Below, piece by piece: positions 42,777 through 50,442 of a stretch of 55,447 bases of DNA. This DNA comes from an uncultured Prevotellaceae bacterium (lineage in GTDB: Bacteria > Bacteroidota > Bacteroidia > Bacteroidales > Bacteroidaceae). Every line of letters starts with the position of its first letter. Position 1 is the first letter of the stretch. Where the stretch lies: contig CAMHUU010000017.1 of assembly GCA_946188395.1 (NCBI GenBank), positions 1 through 55,447 of the forward strand. The letters are read 5' to 3'. Made by a program: the position numbers and the translations under genes. Below the pieces are notes generated by a model, which saw only the letters and a program-made list of their open reading frames with translations, was not told the origin of the DNA and searched no databases.

Positions 42777-45249
42777 TTATCAGTTTCACTTCTGAATTCA
42801 GTCCGCTCTTGACGGGCTCCCAACCATCGTATGTCGTGCGCTTGTAGTTGATGTCGACGACATTGATTTCGTTGAACTTACGCCACTTATAGCCCTTGCG
42901 GTCCAAATCCCTGATGCGGTTTGCCGGCAGGTTGGTGACCTCGATGCGCAGCTCGTTCTTGCCTTTGCGCAAGGCATCGCGGCAGTCGAGCACGAAGGGT
43001 ACGGCCCAGGCACATCCCAAGAACTTTCCGTTCAGATAGACTCGGGCCGATTCGCGAACGTCGCCCAAATCGATCATCCACTCTTGTTTGGCCTGCTGTC
43101 TGGTCAGTCGGAACGTGGTGGTGTAGATGCCAGTGCCCATGGTTACTGCTGCCGAATCGCTCAGCGTTTCCCACGTCTGGGGTTGCAACAGCGTGAAAGT
43201 GCCTGCTACGCGTGGTGCCTCTTCGGTAAAGTAAAGGGCCCAAGGACCGCTGATAGGCAGCTCTTGGGGTTGTTGCGACTCAGTCGCAACATACTGAACA
43301 GGCTGAGTAGGCTTTGCTGACGTTTGGAGGATGCGGCTCTCGCCAGAACGCAGCGCAATGTGCAGCTTGCCGTTGCTGACGCAGGCGGGTTCGATGTCGC
43401 CATTCATGGGGTTGAACCATGTGGCACCCTCGAAGGGTACGGCCAGCGCCACGTCGGCTTCTACGTCGCGTGGGGTCAGGTTGGCCATGAAGTAATGCCA
43501 TCCTCGCAGTGACTTGCGACGGATAGCGCGCAGACCGAGCTCCGTCTTCATGGGTTCAGCCTTGGCGAAACGGGCCATGGCCTCTGGTGTCTCGCCTTTG
43601 ATGACATACGCTGCGATGGGGTCCAACAGGGCTTGCAGTCGACTGTCGATGGTAGTGCCGCTGGGGATGATCAGAGCGCGATAGCGTGTGTGGCCTTCCG
43701 TCACCAGCATGCCGTTCTCCACACGCACCTTGGCCAGTTGTCGGTCACTGATGTAGTCGCAGTCGTAGCCCAGGCTGTCGATGGTCAGTATGCTGCGAAT
43801 GAATTGCGGTGCCTTCTCGTCCATGGTGTGGATGTCGAACTGCATCAGCAGGTCTTCACCGTTGCGGCGGTCTTTGCTGGCCTCCTTGGCGTCGTCGTTG
43901 CGCGGTCCGCGCTGGTGCCACATGTCGCGCACGGGGAGATAGACCAGGAAGTCGTTGTCGGGCTGTCCCAGTTGCAGGAAGCTCTGACACCGCTCAATAT
44001 ACTGCATCAGATAGGGTGCGTCGCGCCAGATGCTGTTGGTGGGCGACATATCGACGCTGGCATAGAACTTCCAGCCGGGCCACGGGTCGTTCTTTGGCGT
44101 ATAGCACGAGCCGTGGAAATAGACGTGGTTGACGCCACAGGTGAACATCAGGTCCAGATCGGGCTTCATCTGCGACAGCGAGGTGCGGAAGTGCTCGGTG
44201 AGCCAGGTGAATGTCTCGCTCGACGTCAGCGGCTTACCCGTCACGTGGGCTGCCGACGGCGCATATTTCAGCATCGACACGTCGCTGAAGTTCTTCTTCG
44301 TCTTGCCTGGGTCGGTACGCAGTCCCTTGATGCCAAAGTCGGAGAGTCCGAAACCTTCAATCTCAGGGATGTCGACGGCAGCATAGAGGTCCAGCAGGTT
44401 GGCTGGTGAGCCGTGGGCCTGGTTGCGCACCTTGACGCCGTGCTTGTGGGCCCATGCCACCCACTGTTGCGTGAAGTTCTCGAGCAACAGGTCGGAGAGT
44501 GTCTCGCGGTAGTCGCACAGCACCTGGTTGCCGTCGTCGACGACGCCCAGCAGTTCGGGGAGTTTCGTGCGCAGGTCATAGCCGCGACGCTTCTGGAACT
44601 CGTCGAACAGCGTGGGGGTCCAGTTGGCCTTGTACACTTCGTACGAGTCGTTGAAGAACGTGTGAGGGTAGGGGACACCCGATGTGGCAAAGGCCTGTTC
44701 GAAACGATCCAGATAGTGATGGACGGCCTCGCGGTCGAAGTGGTCGACGACCCATCCTTCACCGCCTGGTGCCGCACGCTTTACCTTCTGCTGGGTGCGG
44801 CCGATTTCGACGGAGTAGACGGGGGAACCGTCTACGAGCGAGTCCTTGAAGATGGCCTTGCAGGCGGCCTGGTCCAGCGAGATATGCGGACCGCCGAAGG
44901 GCCATCCTGTGCCGCAGTTCATGTCGACCTCGATGCCCAGCGGACGGGCAATGTCCTCGACCATCTTCAGGGCCTGCATCCATTCGGACGACAGGAAGGG
45001 GATGTTGTTTTTGTCGTTGCCCTGGACGCCGTAGAGCGGAGTAATCTCAACGGCTCCAATGCCAGCGCGGGCATATTCCGAGAGGTTCCATTGCAGGTTC
45101 TCCTTATCGACGGCAGACCCCAGCCACCACCAGCGCGTGCCGGCCTTAGCCTCAGGGCGGGGAGTGGGCCATGACTGCGCCCCTACGGGGCTAAATAAAA
45201 AATAAAAAATAAAAAATAAACCAAAAGCCCTAAACTTCATTATTTTCAT
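42766..45249 (-). CDS. GH106-like alpha-L-rhamnosidase
   Basis: An 827-residue exported enzyme. Family GH106 splits terminal rhamnose from rhamnogalacturonan and related glycans. Characteristic stretches are TRWWWLGSAVDKENLQWNLS, YARAGIGAVEITPLYGVQG, DMNCGTGWPFGGPHI, FFNDSYEVYKANWTPTLFDE and VRNQAHGSPANLLDLYAAVD. A C-terminal GH2-type sugar-binding beta-sandwich carries GIYTTTFRLTR and ARVYLNGKFLGCAWAVPF. The signal peptide LFFIFYFLFSPVGAQ is entirely made from a hairpin/AT-heptad element. The start codon lies in the last codons of the preceding four-helix gene (20 bp overlap), and a second ATG sits at 45240. The in-frame palindrome at 43271-43291 is read as YVATESQQ. It is the last gene of the GH operon. 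Confidence 0.88.
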   Translation of the reverse strand: MKIMKFRAFGLFFIFYFLFSPVGAQSWPTPRPEAKAGTRWWWLGSAVDKENLQWNLSEYARAGIGAVEITPLYGVQGNDKNNIPFLSSEWMQALKMVEDIARPLGIEVDMNCGTGWPFGGPHISLDQAACKAIFKDSLVDGSPVYSVEIGRTQQKVKRAAPGGEGWVVDHFDREAVHHYLDRFEQAFATSGVPYPHTFFNDSYEVYKANWTPTLFDEFQKRRGYDLRTKLPELLGVVDDGNQVLCDYRETLSDLLLENFTQQWVAWAHKHGVKVRNQAHGSPANLLDLYAAVDIPEIEGFGLSDFGIKGLRTDPGKTKKNFSDVSMLKYAPSAAHVTGKPLTSSETFTWLTEHFRTSLSQMKPDLDLMFTCGVNHVYFHGSCYTPKNDPWPGWKFYASVDMSPTNSIWRDAPYLMQYIERCQSFLQLGQPDNDFLVYLPVRDMWHQRGPRNDDAKEASKDRRNGEDLLMQFDIHTMDEKAPQFIRSILTIDSLGYDCDYISDRQLAKVRVENGMLVTEGHTRYRALIIPSGTTIDSRLQALLDPIAAYVIKGETPEAMARFAKAEPMKTELGLRAIRRKSLRGWHYFMANLTPRDVEADVALAVPFEGATWFNPMNGDIEPACVSNGKLHIALRSGESRILQTSAKPTQPVQYVATESQQPQELPISGPWALYFTEEAPRVAGTFTLLQPQTWETLSDSAAVTMGTGIYTTTFRLTRQQAKQEWMIDLGDVRESARVYLNGKFLGCAWAVPFVLDCRDALRKGKNELRIEVTNLPANRIRDLDRKGYKWRKFNEINVVDINYKRTTYDGWEPVKSGLNSEVKLISKR
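43271..43291. repeat. In-frame perfect palindrome in the GH106 gene
   Basis: TGTTGCGACT-C-AGTCGCAACA has ten-base arms around one base and is translated in a linker before the C-terminal beta-sandwich. Confidence 0.82.
45179..45220 (+). repeat. Hairpin/AT-heptad element forming the GH106 signal peptide
   Basis: GCCCC-TAC-GGGGC (45179-45191), then four AAATAAA heptads. On the minus strand the tail encodes LFFIFYFLF and the hairpin encodes SPVGA. Confidence 0.9.
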
Positions 45250-45598
45250 TCTTTCTTGTTGTTTTGAGAGTTTTTACAATAATGCGAATAATCTCGTCCA
45301 AATCTTTCTTCATAGATGTATACATATTATCCTCTATATAAGAGGTTCTATGAAGTAACGTCAGCCAATATGATGTTTCGCTTGCTTCTTTTAAAGAAAT
45401 GCTAAGTTTGCTAATAAAATCAGCCTTGCTTTGAGCATATATTGCCTCATTTGAGTTAGCACCAATGCTTGTACCACATCTTAATAATTGTTTTGACATA
45501 ACAAACTCTTTCTTGTTTTCAATAAGATATTTATAACCATTAACAATCCTTATGGCAAAGGCAAGAGTCTTTTCTGACAAAACATTATTAACCACCAT
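45230..45598 (-). CDS. Four-helix-bundle protein (23S rRNA intervening-sequence protein family)
   Basis: A 122-residue protein of the S23/IVP four-helix-bundle family (TIGR02436-like): SEKTLAFAIRIVNGYKYL, KQLLRCGTSIGANSNEAIYA, and KADFISKLSISLKEASETSY. These small proteins are found inside rRNA intervening sequences, near retroelement-type loci and as stand-alone genes; relatives (Avd) bind nucleic acid. Function here is unknown. The gene is AT-rich compared with the GH genes on both sides and is bounded by hairpin/AT-heptad elements at 45179-45220 and 45604-45658. It overlaps the GH106 start by 20 bp, so it sits inside the GH operon as an apparent insert. Confidence 0.88.
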   Translation of the reverse strand: MVVNNVLSEKTLAFAIRIVNGYKYLIENKKEFVMSKQLLRCGTSIGANSNEAIYAQSKADFISKLSISLKEASETSYWLTLLHRTSYIEDNMYTSMKKDLDEIIRIIVKTLKTTRKNENNEV

Positions 45599-45603
45599 AT
45601 TTT

Positions 45604-45658
45604 TTATTTTTTATTTAGGCCCATCGGGCCGATTTATTTTTTATTTAGGGCGGAGCCC
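45604..45658 (-). repeat. Two hairpin/AT-heptad elements after the GH105 gene
   Basis: GGCCC-ATC-GGGCC (45618-45630) and GGGC-GGA-GCCC (45648-45658), each with an ATTTTTTATTTA tail on the left. Read on the minus strand the second unit encodes the last residues (GSALNKK) and the TAA stop of the GH105 gene. Confidence 0.88.
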
Positions 45659-46752
45659 GCAAGTTTATAGTATTCGGTTAAGCCAAGCAGATAGCAGCCT
45701 GTTCCGTAGTCTTCGAAGTCGGGAACGCTGGTGAAGGTGACGGGCTGTCCGGCAGAGGGATCCTTGCCGGTGCCCTGGTTCCAACCCAAGAAACCATCGG
45801 TGTGGATGCACGACTTCAGCGCCTTCCATGCCTTGTCGCAGGCTGGGCGATAGGTCTGGTCTTTCAACAGACCATTCTGAATGCCCCATGCCATACCGTA
45901 GAGGAAGAGTGCCGTACCCGTCATCTCGGGGTTGGGATAGTCCACGTCCGACACCAGACTGACATGCCAGAAACCATCTTCGTGCTGGCAGTCGAGCAGG
46001 GCTTGGCTCATGAGCAGGAAGTCCTTGCACAGCTCCTTATACTCCTTGCTTTTGGGCGACAACAGACTCATCGAGCGCACCAATGCAGCATACACCCAGC
46101 CATTGCCGCGGCTCCAATAGCAGTTCTTGCCGTCCTTTTCCTTGTAGGGTGCCACGTAGTCGGCATCGCGCCACCAGAGGCCTTCCTTCACGTTCAGACA
46201 TCCGCCGCCACACTCGTTGCGACTCCAGCGGTAGCTCTTCATGGCATAGTCCAGATAGTGCTTGTCGTTGGTTATCGCGTACATCTTGATAAATACGGGC
46301 ATGGCCATCTGAATGGCGTCAATCCAGGTCCAGTAGTCGGCGCGACCTGTGGCCATCTGCTTCTGCAGATTCTCCTTGGTGGGCTCCAGCGTACCTTTTC
46401 CCGTCAACAGATTCAGCTCGATGTAGGTCTGCGAGCAGCACTGGTCGTCGGCATGCGTCGTTCCCGTGCCGTTGCGAGGTGTCCACTGGTGGAAGTCAGC
46501 CCAGCGCAGGGCATAGTCGACGTAGCGCTCTTGCGGGTCGATGGCGTTGAGAGCCATCAGTCCCTCGTAGTAGACGGCACGCGTCCACAGCGAACTGGGA
46601 CGGATGCGCTTCACGTTGGTGGGAATCGTGGGGTCACTATACTTCGCCATGAAGTAGTCGTTGGTCAGCCGGGCCGTCTGCAGGACGTCCGTCTGCGCCC
46701 CTGCGGGGCTAAATACAAAATATAAAATATAAAATAAAAATAATGTTCTCAT
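45634..46752 (-). CDS. GH105 family unsaturated rhamnogalacturonyl hydrolase
   Basis: A 372-residue exported enzyme of the GH88/GH105 (YteR-like) (alpha/alpha)6 barrel type. It removes unsaturated uronic acid from lyase-produced pectin oligosaccharides. Family marks are ALRWADFHQWTPRNGTG, THADDQCCSQTYIEL, DYWTWIDAIQMAMPVF, CYWSRGNGWVYAALVR and YGTGCYLLGLTEYYKL. I place the start at ATG 46752: it overlaps the GH2 stop by ATGA and gives a proper signal peptide (LFLFYILYFVFSPAGAQ), which is repeat-derived. The C-terminus GSALNKK and stop are also repeat-derived. Translation is probably coupled to GH2. Confidence 0.92.
   Translation of the reverse strand: MRTLFLFYILYFVFSPAGAQTDVLQTARLTNDYFMAKYSDPTIPTNVKRIRPSSLWTRAVYYEGLMALNAIDPQERYVDYALRWADFHQWTPRNGTGTTHADDQCCSQTYIELNLLTGKGTLEPTKENLQKQMATGRADYWTWIDAIQMAMPVFIKMYAITNDKHYLDYAMKSYRWSRNECGGGCLNVKEGLWWRDADYVAPYKEKDGKNCYWSRGNGWVYAALVRSMSLLSPKSKEYKELCKDFLLMSQALLDCQHEDGFWHVSLVSDVDYPNPEMTGTALFLYGMAWGIQNGLLKDQTYRPACDKAWKALKSCIHTDGFLGWNQGTGKDPSAGQPVTFTSVPDFEDYGTGCYLLGLTEYYKLAGSALNKK
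46697..46745 (+). repeat. Hairpin/AT-heptad element forming the GH105 signal peptide
   Basis: GCCCC-TGC-GGGGC (46697-46709), then AAATACA, AAATATA, AAATATA, AAATAAA and AATAATG. The minus strand encodes FLFYILYFVFSPAGA. Confidence 0.9.
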
Positions 46753-49109
46753 TTTGTTTCGAGTTTTGTTGTTATTGTTTTGAATGTTTTCGAGTTTGTC
46801 TTCAGCGTGATCTTGGCGGGCTGACGGCCGGCGCGCAGGATGACCATGGCCTGTCCTTGCCACAGACGGCGGTGATTCGTCGCATTCAGTTCGTCGCTGT
46901 TGATGTCGCCATTGGTCACAGCCACGATGGTGGCATCGCCCTCCACGTCGAAGGTCAGCTCGTCCTGATAGGTCAGCACCTTGCGACCCTTGGCGTCGAC
47001 GGCAGTCAGGAGGACGTGTTGCAAGTCCATGCCGTCGGCCTTCCAGTAGCTATTGTCGGGTTCGGCTATGATCTTGACGGGTTTGCCTGTCGTCTCCAGG
47101 GCGTGACGGGCCACAGCCTTGCCGTTACGATAGGCGATGGCTTCCAGACGGCCTTTCTTGTAGTCCACATCGTTCCAGTTGATACGGTTGCGGTTCTTGG
47201 CATCGGTGGGGTTCTGGCGGCGTCCCAGAGTCTTGCCGTTCAGCGTCAGTTCCACCTCGTCGCAGTTGGTGTAGATGACCAGATTGGCCTTCGACCCCTC
47301 AGGACGGTTCCACAACTCCGACTGACGGTCCATGCCTGTGATGATGCCGTTCCACTCCGTGCCGGCGTTCTTGTCTTCCATGACGGAAAGACGGACCATC
47401 GGTTCGTCCGTGAAGAACGACTTCATGAAATAGGCCTTGGGCTTGGGTTGCACGTCGATGTAGAACACACCCTGTGCCCAACCCTTGGCGGGCCAGCCCT
47501 GCGACTCGCCCAGATAGTCGATGGCACCCCAGTAGGCTAGTCCGATGACTTTATTGAGGTCCATCTCGAAGTAGTTGGGACCCATGGCGGCTGTCGATGC
47601 CTCGCTCTGGTAGAATGTCATCCAGGGGAATCGTCTGCCGTCGCCAGGGAAGTACATATACCTGTAGTTATAGGCCTGCACATCGGTCAGCATGGCCAGA
47701 TTGCAGGGCAGCGAGTCGGTCTCCCAGTTGCGGTAGCGCGGGTGCATGGCTACGGTGACCAGTCGCGTCGAGTCGTAGCGCTGCAACACGGGTTTCATCA
47801 TCTTGTAGCACGTCACGCCGAAGTCGTTGAACGGCTGGTTGGGGTCTTGCTGGAGTTCGTTGCCCAGACTCCACAGCACCACCGATGGCGAGTTGCGGTC
47901 ACGCTTGATCCATTCTGTTACGTCCTGTGCCCAGTGGTTCATAAAAGGTACGCGCCCGCCCGTATGCTGCAGGGTCCATTTGTCATAGAGCTCGTCGACC
48001 ACCAGGATGCCCAGTTTGTCGCACAGCTTGATGAAGTCGCGGCTGTAGGGGTTGTGGCTGGTGCGCACGTGGTTCATGCCAAACTGCTTCATCAGTTCCA
48101 GTCGCTTCTCGATGGCTCTGGGGTACGCTGCGGCACCTAAAGCCCCCAGCGTGTGGTGGTTGGCATAGCCCTTCAGCAGCACCTTCTTGCCGTTTACCTT
48201 CAGTCCGAATTGCGGACCAATCTCGATGGTGCGGATGCCAAACTCCTCGTCGTATTCGTCGGCCACGCTGCCGTCTTCACGAATCAACGTCACCTTAGCC
48301 CGATACAGGTTAGGATGTTCGGTATCCCATAACTGGGCGTTGGCAATCTCCACTTCCTGCAGTCTCACCTCTTGCGTTCTTGAAGCTGTGACACGGCGGA
48401 TGTCCTCCGTGGTCTCGCTCACCAGCTGACCCTGTGGGTCATAGATGCGCAGCTGCATTTGGGCTTTCTTGGCACTGCCTCCGAAGGTAGCCTCGGCTCC
48501 CACCGTCACGTAACGGTTCTCGCGGGTGGTGATGTACAGCGGATGGCGCGCGAAATACAGGTCGGCAGGGGTACTCACCAGGCTGACGTTACGGAACAGA
48601 CCGCCACCGGTATACCAGCGGGAGTTGCGCTCCGTCATCGTCGAGGCACATACTACCAGCTCGTTACTGCCGACACGCAACAGCCGTGTGACGTCCAGCT
48701 CGAAACCGACATATCCGTAGTCCGTACCACCGATGTGCTGGCCGTTCAGCCACACGTCACCTACCAACATGATGCCCTCGAAGTCGAGCAGCAGGCGGCG
48801 GTTCTTCAGCTGGTCTTGGCTGATAGTCAGCGTCTTCCTGTACCAGCCCTTGCCTATCTCCTTGAAGCCACGGGCCGACAGGCGGCTCTTGATGTTGGCG
48901 GCCACGTCGGTGTTGTCGGCTTTCTCGTCGGCCGAGGGTGGTATCCAGGGCTGCTCTATCTGGAAATCGTGAGGCACATTAATCACCTGCACGCTGCTGA
49001 ACAGCGAGTCGCGCGAAAACTCCCAGCCGTCGTTCAGCGACGTCAGTCTTTGCGCTCCTGCGGAGCTAAATATAAAAGATAAAATATAAAATAAAAATAG
49101 AGACCTCAT
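46749..49109 (-). CDS. GH2 family glycoside hydrolase (beta-galactosidase-like)
   Basis: A 786-residue exported enzyme. It has an N-terminal sugar-binding sandwich (GKGWYRKTLTIS, VWLNGQHIGGTDYGYVGFEL), an immunoglobulin-like GH2 domain and a TIM barrel. MNHVRTSHNPYSRDFI leads to the acid/base in VLWSLGNELQQ (Glu 418), and the nucleophile is in MTFYQSEAS (Glu 503). A DUF4982-like and a further beta-sandwich form the C-terminus. Beta-galactosidase is the commonest activity of this domain set, but other beta-glycosidase specificities are possible. The signal peptide LFLFYILSFIFSSAGAQ comes from a hairpin/AT-heptad element. It is the first GH gene of the operon, with ATGA overlap to GH105. Confidence 0.9.
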   Translation of the reverse strand: MRSLFLFYILSFIFSSAGAQRLTSLNDGWEFSRDSLFSSVQVINVPHDFQIEQPWIPPSADEKADNTDVAANIKSRLSARGFKEIGKGWYRKTLTISQDQLKNRRLLLDFEGIMLVGDVWLNGQHIGGTDYGYVGFELDVTRLLRVGSNELVVCASTMTERNSRWYTGGGLFRNVSLVSTPADLYFARHPLYITTRENRYVTVGAEATFGGSAKKAQMQLRIYDPQGQLVSETTEDIRRVTASRTQEVRLQEVEIANAQLWDTEHPNLYRAKVTLIREDGSVADEYDEEFGIRTIEIGPQFGLKVNGKKVLLKGYANHHTLGALGAAAYPRAIEKRLELMKQFGMNHVRTSHNPYSRDFIKLCDKLGILVVDELYDKWTLQHTGGRVPFMNHWAQDVTEWIKRDRNSPSVVLWSLGNELQQDPNQPFNDFGVTCYKMMKPVLQRYDSTRLVTVAMHPRYRNWETDSLPCNLAMLTDVQAYNYRYMYFPGDGRRFPWMTFYQSEASTAAMGPNYFEMDLNKVIGLAYWGAIDYLGESQGWPAKGWAQGVFYIDVQPKPKAYFMKSFFTDEPMVRLSVMEDKNAGTEWNGIITGMDRQSELWNRPEGSKANLVIYTNCDEVELTLNGKTLGRRQNPTDAKNRNRINWNDVDYKKGRLEAIAYRNGKAVARHALETTGKPVKIIAEPDNSYWKADGMDLQHVLLTAVDAKGRKVLTYQDELTFDVEGDATIVAVTNGDINSDELNATNHRRLWQGQAMVILRAGRQPAKITLKTNSKTFKTITTKLETK
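49054..49100 (+). repeat. Hairpin/AT-heptad element forming the GH2 signal peptide
   Basis: GCTCC-TGC-GGAGC (49054-49066), then AAATATA, AAAGATA, AAATATA and AAATAAA. The minus strand encodes LFLFYILSFIFSSAGA. Confidence 0.9.
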
Positions 49110-49130
49110 TGCTTATTCTTCTTTTCTTTA

Positions 49131-49209
49131 TTGTTTTTTATTTAGGCTCATCGGGCCGATTTATTTTTTATTTAGGCTCAAAGAGCCGATTTATTTAGGG
49201 CTTTAGCCC
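49131..49209 (-). repeat. Three hairpin/AT-heptad elements between the reductase and GH2 genes
   Basis: Hairpins GGCTC-ATC-GGGCC (49145-49157), GGCTC-AAA-GAGCC (49175-49187) and GGGCT-TT-AGCCC (49198-49209), each with an ATTTTTTATTTA or TTATTTA tail. The third supplies the last residues and stop of the aldo/keto reductase. Confidence 0.9.
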
Positions 49210-50142
49210 GCACTTCAGGTTTTTGTCTAATTGTTCTGTGCTGCTGGCTCCGATGAGCACGGACGTGACGCCGCGTTGTTCCAGAATCCAGCGCAGGGCC
49301 TGTTCGGCCAGCGTTCTGCCTTGGGCCTGAGCCTCGGCATTCCATTGTTGCAGCTGTACCAGCAGTTCGGGGGTTAGCATCTCGTGCTTCAAGAAGTGCT
49401 CACGCGTCATGCGCGAACCCTCGGGGATGCCGTTCAGGTAGCGGTCCGTCAGTAAACCCTGAGCCAGCGGCGAGAAGGAAATGAATCCCACTCCCTCCTG
49501 GTGACAGAGGTCCAGAATGCCCTCGTCGATGGGCGAGCGGTCCAACATGTTCAGGCGGCCTTGATAAATCAGCAGGGGCACGTCGCGCTGCTTCAGATAG
49601 TCGATGGCAAAGCGCGTAGCTTCCAATGGCCAGCGCGAGATGCCCACATACAGGGCCTTGCCGGCACGGACGATGTCCACCAGCGCCTGCAGCGTCTCTT
49701 CCAACGGTGTGTTGGGGTCGTAGCGGTGGGAATAGAACAGGTCTACGTAGTCCAGTCGCATGCGCTTCAGACTTTGGTCCAGCGATGCCATCAGGTATTT
49801 CCGAGAACCCCAGTCGCCGTAAGGGCCTGGCCACATGTCGTAGCCTGCCTTCGACGAGATGAACAGCTCGTCGCGGTAGGGCCTAAGGGCTTCGTCCATC
49901 ACGCGGCCCAGCGTCTCCTCGGCCGAACCGTATGGCGGACCGTAGTTGTTAGCCAGGTCCAGGTGGGTAATGCCCTTGTCGAAGGCATAGCACAGTATTT
50001 TCAGCGAACGCTGGTAGTCGTCCACACCTCCGAAGTTATGCCACATGCCCAGACTCACCTTGGGCAACAGGACGCCCGAGCGCCCGCAGCGGTTATACTC
50101 CATGCCGTCGTAACGGCTCTCGTCAGCTACATATTTTTCCAT
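49195..50142 (-). CDS. Aldo/keto reductase (YghZ-like)
   Basis: A 315-residue cytosolic NAD(P)H-dependent oxidoreductase of the AKR superfamily, close to the YghZ/L-glyceraldehyde-3-phosphate reductase type. The catalytic tetrad is visible: Asp and Tyr in THLDLANNYGPPYG, Lys in ELFISSKAGYDMW, and His in DLFYSHRYD. The cofactor-binding end carries ALRWILEQRGVTSVLIGAS. The last residues KCGLKP and the stop come from a hairpin element, which may have cut the natural C-terminus short by several residues compared with relatives. It precedes the GH genes on the same strand and may act on sugars released by them; this is inference from position. Confidence 0.9.
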   Translation of the reverse strand: MEKYVADESRYDGMEYNRCGRSGVLLPKVSLGMWHNFGGVDDYQRSLKILCYAFDKGITHLDLANNYGPPYGSAEETLGRVMDEALRPYRDELFISSKAGYDMWPGPYGDWGSRKYLMASLDQSLKRMRLDYVDLFYSHRYDPNTPLEETLQALVDIVRAGKALYVGISRWPLEATRFAIDYLKQRDVPLLIYQGRLNMLDRSPIDEGILDLCHQEGVGFISFSPLAQGLLTDRYLNGIPEGSRMTREHFLKHEMLTPELLVQLQQWNAEAQAQGRTLAEQALRWILEQRGVTSVLIGASSTEQLDKNLKCGLKP

Positions 50143-50182
50143 ACGCGTCGAAGTGTTTTAGTAGTTTGTTTCTATGATGTCG

Positions 50183-50213
50183 CAAAGTTACGAAAAATTG
50201 AGAGCAAAACAAA
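50183..50213 (-). promoter_or_regulatory. Promoter for the aldo/keto reductase-GH operon
   Basis: TAACTTTG on the minus strand (50183-50190) with TTTG 19 bases upstream (50210-50213). It may drive the whole reductase-GH2-GH105-four-helix-GH106 run. Confidence 0.7.
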
Positions 50214-50241
50214 AGAAATCGTTCTTTTTTTTGCCGAGATG

Positions 50242-50275
50242 GCGTAACTTCGCTATTTTATTAGCAAGGTTACGC
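50242..50275. promoter_or_regulatory. 34 bp inverted repeat between divergent genes
   Basis: GCGTAACTTCGCTA and TAGCAAGGTTACGC flank TTTTAT, with two mismatched positions. It could be an operator or hairpin. Each arm also contains a -7-like TAACTTCG or TAACCTTG. Except for this and two promoters, I see nothing in 50143-50442. Confidence 0.5.
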
Positions 50276-50366
50276 AAAAAAACGACAAATTACTGATTTA
50301 TGTCAAGGAATCTGCAAAAAGTGGGAAAAAATGTATTGTTTGCGCACACAACGTTAAAAAAGCCCT

Positions 50367-50374
50367 TACCTTTG
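50367..50374 (+). promoter_or_regulatory. -7 box for the outer-membrane barrel gene
   Basis: TACCTTTG matches TAnnTTTG, 68 bp before the start. The nearest TTTG (50339-50342) is 24 bp upstream, longer than the usual spacer. Confidence 0.55.
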
Positions 50375-50442
50375 CACCCGATTTCAAGATAACGGTGAGG
50401 CTGAAAGGCCCGCCAAAGTATAATTAAAAAGGAAAAAAGAAA

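Noticed and set aside
45634..46863. Upstream extension of the GH105 gene to 46863
   Set aside because: The extra 37 residues are basic, overlap the GH2 coding region by over 110 bp and would bury the signal peptide. The ATGA overlap start at 46752 is far better.
42766..50142. Complete polysaccharide utilisation locus
   Set aside because: The GH genes fit such a locus, but no SusC/SusD pair, hybrid two-component system or ECF sigma factor is present within the window.
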